64,000 nt of DNA from a bacterium (lineage in GTDB: Bacteria > Krumholzibacteriota > Krumholzibacteriia > LZORAL124-64-63). Made by a program: the position numbers and the translations under genes. The stretch spans positions 1 to 64,000 of the forward strand of contig JAAEQC010000178.1 in assembly GCA_024231905.1 (NCBI GenBank). The letters are read 5' to 3'. Positions 15,559-23,500 of this stretch are shown here, piece after piece. Every line of letters starts with the position of its first letter. Positions within the stretch are counted from its first letter, which is position 1. The notes beneath the pieces are model-generated. The model was not told the origin of the DNA, did not search any database, and worked only from the letters and a program-made list of their open reading frames with translations.

Positions 15559-16841
15559 CCCTGAAGACCGAGGCCAAGGCCCTGGCCACGGGCATCGTTG
15601 CCTTCGCGGCCCTCTACCACCTGCCTGTGGGTTCGGCCCGTTTCGACGGCGCGGTGCACGAGGCCTTGGCCCTGACCCGCTGGTACGCCCGCGAGCATGT
15701 GCTGCTGTGCCTGGTACCGGCCTTCTTCATCGCCGGTGGCATCTCGGTTTTCGTGAGTCAGAGTTCGGTCATGAAGTACCTGGGCGCCGGCGCGCGGAAG
15801 GTGGTCGCGTACGGCGTGGCCTCGGTGTCCGGGACGGTGCTGGCCGTGTGTTCGTGCACGGTGTTGCCGCTCTTCGCCGGCATCTACGGCATGGGCGCGG
15901 GGATCGGGCCCGCCACCGCGTTCCTCTATTCGGGACCGGCCATCAACGCCCTGGCCATTATCCTCACCGCCAGGGTGCTGGGAGTGGAGATCGGCGTGGC
16001 GCGGGCCGTGGGCGCGGTGGTGTTCAGCGTCGTCATTGGGCTTGTGATGCACTTCGTCTTCCGCCGCGACGAACGGGAGACGGCCCTGGCCCAGGCGGCC
16101 ATGCCCGAGGAGGAGACGCGGCCACTGCTGCAGACGGGTCTGACCTTCCTGGCCATGGTGGCGGTGCTGGTCTTCGCCAACTGGGGAGCCGGGGGCTCTG
16201 GATTCTTCGCTGTTGTGTACGGGATCAAGTGGTGGCTGGCGGGCGCCGGCGGCGTGGGACTGGCCTACGCCCTGGTGGGCTGGTACGGCTGGACCTGGTG
16301 GAAACCCCTCGTGGCCGTGGCGGCGGGCGCGCTGGTGAGCGTGTGGCCCGGCGGACCCGTGGCCGTCTTCACCACCGTGACCGTGGTCTTCGCCTGGGGC
16401 GTGGCGAGCCAGGAGGGCGAACTGCGCGAGTGGTTCGAGGCCAGTTGGGGATTCGGCAAGCAGATCCTGCCGCTGCTCCTGGCGGGCGTGCTGGTGGCGG
16501 GCCTGCTGCTGGGGCGGCCGGGACAGGAGGGACTCGTCCCGTCGGGCTGGATCGCCGGCCTGGTGGGCGGCAACTCCGTGGGCGCGAATCTCTTTGCTGC
16601 CGTGTCGGGTGCATTCATGTACTTCGCGACGCTGACGGAAGTGCCCATCCTCGAAGGACTGCTCGGATCGGGCATGGGACAGGGACCGGCCCTGGCGCTC
16701 CTGTTGGCGGGACCGGCAGTCTCGTTGCCCAGCATTCTCGTCCTGCGCGCGGTCATGGGGGCCAAGCGTACGGCGGTGTTCATCGCGCTGGTCGTGGCCC
16801 TGTCGGCCCTGACCGGCTTCATCTTCGGCAATCTCGTCTAG
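15555..16841 (+). CDS. ArsP/DUF318-like permease
   Basis: A 428-aa membrane permease with a GTG start overlapping the arsR stop (GTGA). The CSCTVLPLFAGIYGMGAG motif (Cys99, Cys101) and YSGPAINALAIILTARVLG repeat the permease (DUF318/ArsP) pattern, and a second half (GGNSVGANLFAAVSGAF) mirrors the first. Members export organoarsenicals or other metal(loid)s. The position after arsR supports an arsenic role, complementary to Acr3. About ten helices are visible. The substrate is inferred. Confidence 0.82.
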   Translation: MTLKTEAKALATGIVAFAALYHLPVGSARFDGAVHEALALTRWYAREHVLLCLVPAFFIAGGISVFVSQSSVMKYLGAGARKVVAYGVASVSGTVLAVCSCTVLPLFAGIYGMGAGIGPATAFLYSGPAINALAIILTARVLGVEIGVARAVGAVVFSVVIGLVMHFVFRRDERETALAQAAMPEEETRPLLQTGLTFLAMVAVLVFANWGAGGSGFFAVVYGIKWWLAGAGGVGLAYALVGWYGWTWWKPLVAVAAGALVSVWPGGPVAVFTTVTVVFAWGVASQEGELREWFEASWGFGKQILPLLLAGVLVAGLLLGRPGQEGLVPSGWIAGLVGGNSVGANLFAAVSGAFMYFATLTEVPILEGLLGSGMGQGPALALLLAGPAVSLPSILVLRAVMGAKRTAVFIALVVALSALTGFIFGNLV

Positions 16842-16852
16842 GAGACGACCAC

Positions 16853-17083
16853 ATGGAAATCAAGGTCCTGGGCACCGGTTGCCCCAAGTGCCACAAGCTC
16901 GAGGCGGAGACCCGGGCGGTGGCGAAGGAGATGGGGCTGGACTGCACCATCGAGAAGGTCGACCAGGTGCAGGACATCATGGCCTACGGAGTGATGCTCA
17001 CGCCGGCGCTGGTAGTGGACGGCGCGGTCAAGGTCGTGGGCAAGGTTCCGAGCAACGACGAACTCAAGCAACTGCTCTCATGA
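16853..17083 (+). CDS. small CxxC thioredoxin-fold protein (redox-active disulfide protein 2 type)
   Basis: A 76-aa cytosolic glutaredoxin-like protein with the active site TGCPKC (Cys10, Cys13), a cis-Pro in MLTPALVVDG and no signal peptide. It follows the permease by 11 nt with an AGGAG ribosome binding site. In arsenic and mercury clusters such proteins are thought to pass thiols or reduce metal(loid) species for the neighbouring permease. It is probably a redox partner of the other thioredoxin, CcdA and ArsF-like proteins encoded next. Confidence 0.88.
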   Translation: MEIKVLGTGCPKCHKLEAETRAVAKEMGLDCTIEKVDQVQDIMAYGVMLTPALVVDGAVKVVGKVPSNDELKQLLS

Positions 17084-17103
17084 GGGACGACCGGAGGTAG
17101 GCC

Positions 17104-17535
17104 ATGAGTCGCGATGGAAAAACGCTTCGTGTCGGACTGGGAGTGCTCATCATCGCCCTGGCGGTGGCGGTCTACGTGTTCCGGCCGGCGGCCGACCGCG
17201 GGGCCCCGGATGATGAGCAGCATGTGGTAGCGACGGACGCCGCTCTGCCGCGCCTGCTCGATCTCGGTGCCGACAAGTGCATTCCCTGCAAGAAGATGGC
17301 GCCGATTCTGGATGAACTCGCAGTGGAGTTCACAGAGGTCTTCGCCGTCGAGTTCGTGGATGTTTGGAAGAATCCCGACGCGGCCAAGCCCTACGGTCTG
17401 CGGGTCATCCCGACCCAGATCTTCTTCGCAGCCGACGGTACCGAGCTGTTCCGCCACGAAGGCTTCTTCGGCCGGGCGGACATCCTGGCCAAGTGGCGGG
17501 AACTGGGTGTCCAGGTGCCGGAGCCGGGCGCGTGA
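17104..17535 (+). CDS. membrane-anchored periplasmic thioredoxin
   Basis: A 143-aa protein with an N-terminal membrane helix (residues 9-27) followed by a thioredoxin domain with DKCIPCKKMAP (Cys59, Cys62) and the cis-Pro loop VIPTQIFF. It faces the periplasm and would be kept reduced by CcdA, whose GTG start overlaps its stop (GTGA). A GGAGG precedes the ATG. In this cluster it most likely delivers electrons to reduce arsenic or an associated thiol protein; the exact substrate is not shown. Confidence 0.88.
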   Translation: MSRDGKTLRVGLGVLIIALAVAVYVFRPAADRGAPDDEQHVVATDAALPRLLDLGADKCIPCKKMAPILDELAVEFTEVFAVEFVDVWKNPDAAKPYGLRVIPTQIFFAADGTELFRHEGFFGRADILAKWRELGVQVPEPGA

Positions 17536-18230
17536 GCGGTCTCTTCGAAACCCTCACCTCCGCCGTGGAGGGCGCGCCCCATGTGGCCCTGGCCGCGGCC
17601 CTGGTGTGGGGCGTACTGAGCATCGTGCTGAGCCCCTGCCATCTGGCGAGCATCCCCCTGATCGTGGGCTTCATCCAGGGCCGCGGTGAGAACTCGCCGC
17701 GACGGGCTGCCGTGCTGGCCACCCTCTTCTCCCTGGGCATCCTGGTCACCATCGCGATTATCGGGGCCATCACCGCCGCTGCGGGCCGGCTCCTGGGGGA
17801 CGTGGGCGCCCTGGGCAACGTGGTCGTGGCCGTGGTCTTCATCCTGGTGGGCATGGCGTTGCTGGACATCGTGCCCCTGGGCTGGACGGCGCCCCAACCG
17901 CCGGGCATGCAGCGGCGCGGCGCCCTGGCCGCCTTCGCCCTGGGCATGGTTTTCGGCATTGCCCTGGGACCGTGCACCTTCGCCTTCATGGCACCCATGC
18001 TGGCGGTCACGTTCAAGGTGGCCGGGACGACGCCTCTCTATGGTGCGGCTCTGTTGGCTGCGTACGGGATCGGCCACTGCCTGATCATCGCCGTGGCCGG
18101 TTCGAGCGCCGTCTGGACCCAGCGGGTGCTAGACTGGAACGCGGGCTCGCCCATAGGGCTGCGCATCAAGAAGGTGTGCGGCGTACTCGTCATCATGGGC
18201 GGGCTCTACATGCTGTACACAGCTCGGTAG
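17532..18230 (+). CDS. CcdA-like transmembrane thiol-disulfide reductant transporter
   Basis: A 232-aa protein with six membrane helices. Both signature cysteine segments are present: SPCHLASIPLIVGF in helix 1 and GPCTFAFMAPML in helix 4. CcdA/DsbD-beta proteins carry electrons from cytosolic thioredoxin to periplasmic acceptors. The GTG start overlaps the thioredoxin gene, and the ArsF-like gene follows after ten bases. The pair with the anchored thioredoxin supports a reductive branch of the arsenic operon. Confidence 0.88.
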   Translation: MSGLFETLTSAVEGAPHVALAAALVWGVLSIVLSPCHLASIPLIVGFIQGRGENSPRRAAVLATLFSLGILVTIAIIGAITAAAGRLLGDVGALGNVVVAVVFILVGMALLDIVPLGWTAPQPPGMQRRGALAAFALGMVFGIALGPCTFAFMAPMLAVTFKVAGTTPLYGAALLAAYGIGHCLIIAVAGSSAVWTQRVLDWNAGSPIGLRIKKVCGVLVIMGGLYMLYTAR

Positions 18231-18240
18231 GAGGAATCGG

Positions 18241-18684
18241 ATGTCGTATCTGATCGTCGCCCTGTTCGTCGTTCTCCTGGCACCGCCGGCTTCAGCCGTG
18301 GAAGAACCGCCTACGACCGACGCGCCCGTGGTCGTCTACTACTTCCACCGCACCTTGCGTTGCCAGACCTGTCTGGCCATCGAAGCGCTTGCGCGGTACG
18401 ACGTCACGACCGAGTTGGCGGCGGAGGTAGAATCCGGGCAGCTGGCCTGGCGGCCGGTGGACTTCGAGGAACCGCAGAACGCCGCGTTCGTGGAAGAGTT
18501 CAGTCTGGTGGGGTCTTCGTTGATCGTCACCCGGCGGGAGGGCGGCGAGATTGCTGCCTGGGAGCGGTTGGACCGGACGTGGGAGTTGCACGGGGACGTG
18601 GAAACTTTCAACGCGTATGTGTTGGAGGCGGTGGGGCGGTTTTTGGATTTGGCGTCGGAGGCCGGGGACGAACCGGTCGAATGA
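18241..18684 (+). CDS. arsF: ArsF-like secreted thioredoxin-fold protein
   Basis: A 147-aa protein with a signal peptide (residues 1-19, ending ASA-VEE) and a thioredoxin-like domain with YYFHRTLRCQTC (Cys41, Cys44). This is the pattern of the ArsF / nitrophenyl-nitroreductase-subunit family found in arsenic clusters. It would act in the periplasm with CcdA. It ends the operon and is convergent with the DUF11 genes 12 bases away. Confidence 0.75.
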   Translation: MSYLIVALFVVLLAPPASAVEEPPTTDAPVVVYYFHRTLRCQTCLAIEALARYDVTTELAAEVESGQLAWRPVDFEEPQNAAFVEEFSLVGSSLIVTRREGGEIAAWERLDRTWELHGDVETFNAYVLEAVGRFLDLASEAGDEPVE

Positions 18685-18696
18685 TGCGCCGTCCCA

Positions 18697-20535
18697 TCAG
18701 TCCATCCGCACCCTGAACTCCAACAAGAACGAAGCCGCCCCCGCCGCCGTCCGCGCCCCCATGCGCCCTCGCGGCGTCACGCGCACGTGGGTCACCGCCG
18801 CGTCGCACCCAAAGGCATCCGCCACCGGCGCGTAGTTCCAGCTCAGTCCACCGTCAGCCGAGAAATGCACATCGTCCGTCAGGTCGGCCAGGCCGCGGAA
18901 GCGGTACCGGAGTCGACTGGTGACCGCGCCCTGGGTGAACCTCACGGGCCCGCTGTTCCCCGGCAGATCGTCCACATGGAGGGTGGTGCCCGCCGGCACC
19001 GCATCCACGAACACCACCGTGTTGCGGTCGATGCGGCGGGTGAAGCGGTTGGATACCTCCACCCCGTACTCCACGAAGGCGCCGGGGATGGCCTTGGGGT
19101 TGAACGTACCGTTGAATGGGTCCTCCACGGTGATGTGGGACTTGACCGCCGACAGGGCTACCGTGGGCTCCACCAGGTTGACCACGCTGCTGGTGGCGTC
19201 GTTGCCCGGCTGATAGTCGAAGGTGGGGCTGGAGACCGAGGCGGCCAGGACCACGCCGCCGGTCACGGTGCCGTCGGGGCGCACGGTGACGGTCAGGGAC
19301 GGCATGCTCTGGCCGGCGGGCAGGGCGCGGCCGATGGTGGCGATGATGGTCGGTGCACCGCTGGCGTCGATGGTCCAGCCGTTGCCCGAGGCCGAAACGT
19401 ATTCGAGTCCTGGCGGCAGGGGCACTGTGACGGTGACCACGTCGTTCTCGTTGGCCGGTCCCAGGTTCGTCACCGTGACCACCAGGTCGCCGGAATCGTA
19501 GAGGGGCATGTCCGCCGGGTGGGTGAGGGTCACCGCCAGGTCCGCCGTGGGCGCGTTGGTCACCGAGATGACCTCGGCCGAGAGCAGCACGAGGTCCTGA
19601 CCCGAGGTGTAGCGACTGGTGGCCGAGCCGTCGCCGGGGCTGAGCCATGGAGTCACGTCGTAGATGTCGAAGTCCACGCCGTAGCTGGTATTCGTGCCCA
19701 GCACGTTGATGGTGGAGTTGAACTGGTTGTTGGCGGGATTCAGGGCATCGGTGAGCGCCGCGCCGTTGAAGCTCAGGCCTTCGGTGTAGCCGTTGCGGCT
19801 CTGGGAGTTGGTCTCGTCGCCCTCCCAGGTGATGTGGCAGGCCTTGCCGTCGATGTCTGTGTCGGAGATGCGGAAGTTGTCCGCCGTGACCGAGATTTCC
19901 CCGCCCTGGTAGAACTGGAAACCGTCGTAGACGTTCACCACGCGGTTCGTCTCCGCCGGGTGACGGTACACCACCACCAGGGACCAGCCGGCCAGCACCG
20001 TCTGGACGTTGCAGTGGGGGAAGCCCGTGTTCACGGTGAGGCCGCCGAAGGTGTAGGTGCCGTTGCCTTTGGCATCCACCTGGGCGGTCACGTCGCACAC
20101 GCCGCTGAAGAAGTCGTACTGGTACCAGCCGTAGGGGAAGACCTCGGTGAAGGCGCGGTCGGCCGAGAGGGGCTGGCCGTCGAAGAGGATATCGTAGTCC
20201 GGGACGGCGGAGGTGGAACCGCCATACGTGGAATAGGACCCGGCCCAATAGAGATAGGCCGCTTCGATGCGGGCGCCGCCGGGCACTCCCGTCAGGTCAC
20301 CGCTGCTGGAGCCGACCACCGCGCAGGCGTCCACACCGTTGCTCGCCGCCCGCAGTGAGCCGCCGGTGCCGGTGAAGTCCACCTGGCCTGCGAAACTGCG
20401 GTACAGGGAGATGGGTGTGCCGGCGTGGGCCGTGCCCGCGGCCACCAGGACCGCGAGGATGGCCGGTCCGAACACGACCGCCAGGAAGCGCAGGAAAAAA
20501 CTCCGCCAGGAGCGGGTCTCAACGGAGCATTTCAT
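18697..20535 (-). CDS. secreted DUF11 protein, last gene of the surface operon
   Basis: A 612-aa secreted protein with a signal peptide (hydrophobic stretch ending AHA-GTP). The N-terminal ~300 residues have a DUF3344-like layout (IEAAYLYWAGSYSTYGG and VLAGWSLVVVYRHP). A DUF11 domain follows (ADLAVTLTHPADMPLYDSG; DSGDLVVTVTNLGPANENDV), then a segment repeating the DPFNGTFNPKAIPGAFVEYG theme of the protein at 26438-27517. The C-terminus (ADGGLSWNYAPVADAFG and THVRVTPRGRMG) also parallels that protein. The ATG overlaps the end of the giant gene by 17 bases. Likely extracellular or outer-membrane surface protein; no enzyme motif. Confidence 0.8.
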   Translation of the reverse strand: MKCSVETRSWRSFFLRFLAVVFGPAILAVLVAAGTAHAGTPISLYRSFAGQVDFTGTGGSLRAASNGVDACAVVGSSSGDLTGVPGGARIEAAYLYWAGSYSTYGGSTSAVPDYDILFDGQPLSADRAFTEVFPYGWYQYDFFSGVCDVTAQVDAKGNGTYTFGGLTVNTGFPHCNVQTVLAGWSLVVVYRHPAETNRVVNVYDGFQFYQGGEISVTADNFRISDTDIDGKACHITWEGDETNSQSRNGYTEGLSFNGAALTDALNPANNQFNSTINVLGTNTSYGVDFDIYDVTPWLSPGDGSATSRYTSGQDLVLLSAEVISVTNAPTADLAVTLTHPADMPLYDSGDLVVTVTNLGPANENDVVTVTVPLPPGLEYVSASGNGWTIDASGAPTIIATIGRALPAGQSMPSLTVTVRPDGTVTGGVVLAASVSSPTFDYQPGNDATSSVVNLVEPTVALSAVKSHITVEDPFNGTFNPKAIPGAFVEYGVEVSNRFTRRIDRNTVVFVDAVPAGTTLHVDDLPGNSGPVRFTQGAVTSRLRYRFRGLADLTDDVHFSADGGLSWNYAPVADAFGCDAAVTHVRVTPRGRMGARTAAGAASFLLEFRVRMD

Positions 20536-23500
20536 GCTTCGACTCCTGGTTGAAACGGAAACGGAAACGCAGGAACGGGCCCTGGGCCGTGTAGCCTCCG
20601 GTGAAGTCCCGGTCCCGGAAGCCGGCCACGTTGTAGCCCAGGCTGAGCCACACGTCCTCCAGCACCTTCAGGCCCACGGCGGCGCCCAGGCTCAGGTCGT
20701 GGACGTGGCTCGACCAGGAATTGCGGGCGCTGGTCTGCAGGCCCACGTCCCAGCGACGGGAGAAGAAGTAGCGGGCCTCCAGTCCGAAGAGATCCGTGTA
20801 GCCCCGGTAGTCGCGGCCGTCCACGGTTTCCCGGGCGTAGCGGGCGCCGTGGCGCAGGGCGATCTGCAGCCACGAGTGGGCCTGCCAGGTGGTGTTGACG
20901 TTGTTGACGATGCGCCAGTTGGCCAGTTCGAAGGTGCCGCCCAGCTGGTCCTCGGTCTTATAGGACAGGCGTTGCAACACGGTCCAGGCCGACGCGGGGG
21001 GGCGCCAGGCCAGGCCCACGCGGACCTCGGATTCGGCGCGGCGGGTGCCGGGACCGTCGACCCGGTTGAGGCGGGCGCCGGCCTGGAGTCCCAGGCTCGA
21101 CGTGGGTTCCACGAAGAGGCTGCCGTCCAGGTGCCACTTGTCCTCGGTGTCCGAGTCCCGGTACTCGCCCCGCTGGGTCCAGCGCCAGTTGGGGCCGCGG
21201 CAGGTGGCGCCCAGGGCCACGGCCGTGTAGCCCTCGCGGGGGCCGGCGGTCGGCGAGATGGCCGGATTCACCTGTCCACCCGCGTCTCCGGTGACGCGAG
21301 CGTGGTCGACGCCGCCGTCCAGGGACCAGCGCTCGTTCAGGTGGAGCGTCTGTTTGAGGCCCGCGTTGCGGTACACGCGGGTGCCGGCCTCGTTGTACTC
21401 CTGCTCCAGGGAGGTGGTGGCCTCGCCGCCGGACCAGGGCGTGGACCGGACACCGGTGCGCACGTTGGTGCGGTCCTGGAGGCTGCCGTGGGTGGCCTCG
21501 GCGTCCAGGAACGTGGTGACCTGGGGGATGAACTGGTATTCCACGCCGGCGGCGGTCTTGGTGGGGAAGTCCGGGTTCTCGTTGGCGTCGTGGAGGGCGT
21601 GCTCGTGGTCGGCGCGCAGGCGCAGACGATTGCGGAGCAGGCCCACCGAGGCGCCGGCGCGCAGCTGGAACGAGCGGCGTTCGTCGCCGCCGGCCAGGTG
21701 GTCCACCGCCTGCCGGTGGCCCAGGTGGGAGGCCCATGGCCCGTCGTTCCAGGCCAGGCGGGTTTCATAGAGGTCGCGGGCGGCGTCGGTGGCCAGGTTC
21801 TCCTCGCGGTAGGCCCGGCCGCCGAGTTTCCAGGCGCGGGTGAGCCGCCAGTCGGCGTCGGCACCGTACTTGAACATGCCCGCCTCGCCGAAGCGCTGCT
21901 GGCCCAGGCCGAAGCCCGACTCCTGGCGGCGCACCCAGGCCTTGGCGTCCAGCATCTCTGAGCGTTGCTGCAGTTCGGCCAGGAAGGCGCCGTGGCGGCC
22001 TTCCAGATCCGTGTCGCTGCCGGCGATCTCGCCCTCGAGACGCAGGGATTCGGTGACGTCCAGGCGCAGGTCGGCAGCGGCCAGATCGCCGCCCGTGCCG
22101 TGTCCGCCCTCGTGCAGCACCGTGATGCCCAGTTCCGCCTGCTTGCAGGCGTGGGCTGCAGCTCGTCCGCCGGCCTGCCACTGGGGGTCGCGGTCGTCCC
22201 AGGTTTCGTACTCCACGACGATGAACCGGGGATTGAAGTCCTGGTCGGTGCCGAAGACCGGTTCTCGGAAGACGAGGGTGCCGGCGGCGAAGTCGATGTC
22301 GTAGTCCAGGAACCGGGTCAGGCGCTGCTCGCTGACCACGATCTCGGAGCGGTAGCGGTCCCGGACCTGGACGGTCACCTGTTCCGAGTTCACCACCAGG
22401 TTGCCCGTGGCCAGGCGGTAGATGCCGCTGGTGCCGTCGCCCGGGATCTCCTCGCGTCCGTAGGTCTCGTGGGCCCGGGCGGCGAAGGCGGTGGCGTCGA
22501 AGCGGCCGTGGCGGATGCTCGACTTCAGACCGGTCAGGCGGCGGTTGTAGCGGCCCAGTTCGGTGATGGTCAGACCGGTGGCGTAGTCGCCGAAGAGGGC
22601 GTAGAACTTCTCACGCTCGAGCTTCACGTACAGAGGTGCGCGGCTGGCGGCGTCATGGGTCTGGACCGAGGCGTCGCCGTAGACCGTGTAGAAGGCGTCG
22701 GGGTCGACGGCGCCGAAGAGCCGGGCGGACCGGCGGTCGTCCACGTCGCGGCGACTGTCGTAGGCGGCGGTGAGCAGCCAGCGGCCCTTGACCCGGCCCC
22801 GGGCGAAGAAGGCCAGCCGGCCGTCCCCGTAGAATTCCTCGTGGCGATCATCGGTGGCCAGGTTCTCCAGATTCCCCGAGACGGCGTTCCAGCCCACGGT
22901 TCCATCGGCCAGCCCCACCAGGATCCAGTCGCGGGCCTCGGGTTCGAGCCAGGCGCGGACCTCCTCGCGGCGTTCGAGCAGGGGCACCCGCAGGACCACC
23001 TCGCCGCTGCGCGTGGTGGGTTCCAGGCGGACGCGGGCCACGCCGTTCCGTCCGACCGTGTAGGTGGGGCGGGGGTCCTCGAGGCTGCCCAGGGCCTGCT
23101 TGCGGTCTTCGCTGCGGACGCGTTCGGGTTCGTAAGGGGCGTCGACCCCGAACTCGCCTACCATGCCACGGCGCACGGGGAAACCGTCCCGGTCGGTCAG
23201 GCGGATGGCGATCTCTGCCGGGCGGCGGCCGGAGGCGGTGAGGTCCGAGGCCTCCGGCAGCAGTTCCATGTGGACCGGCGGTCCGGAAAAGTGGATGGAC
23301 CGGGACAGGCGGCCCATCTCGGCGCCGCCGCCGTCGCGGGCGACGACCTCGCACAGGTTGTCGCCTTCACGCAGGTCGACTCCGGTCCAGCGGGTGACCG
23401 CCTTGGTGTTTGCGGCGTCGTGGGCGGTGCCGTCGAAGTTCACCTTGTCCACGCGCAGGCCGTTGATCCGCAGGGAGAGCCACCAGTTCGGATCATGCTT

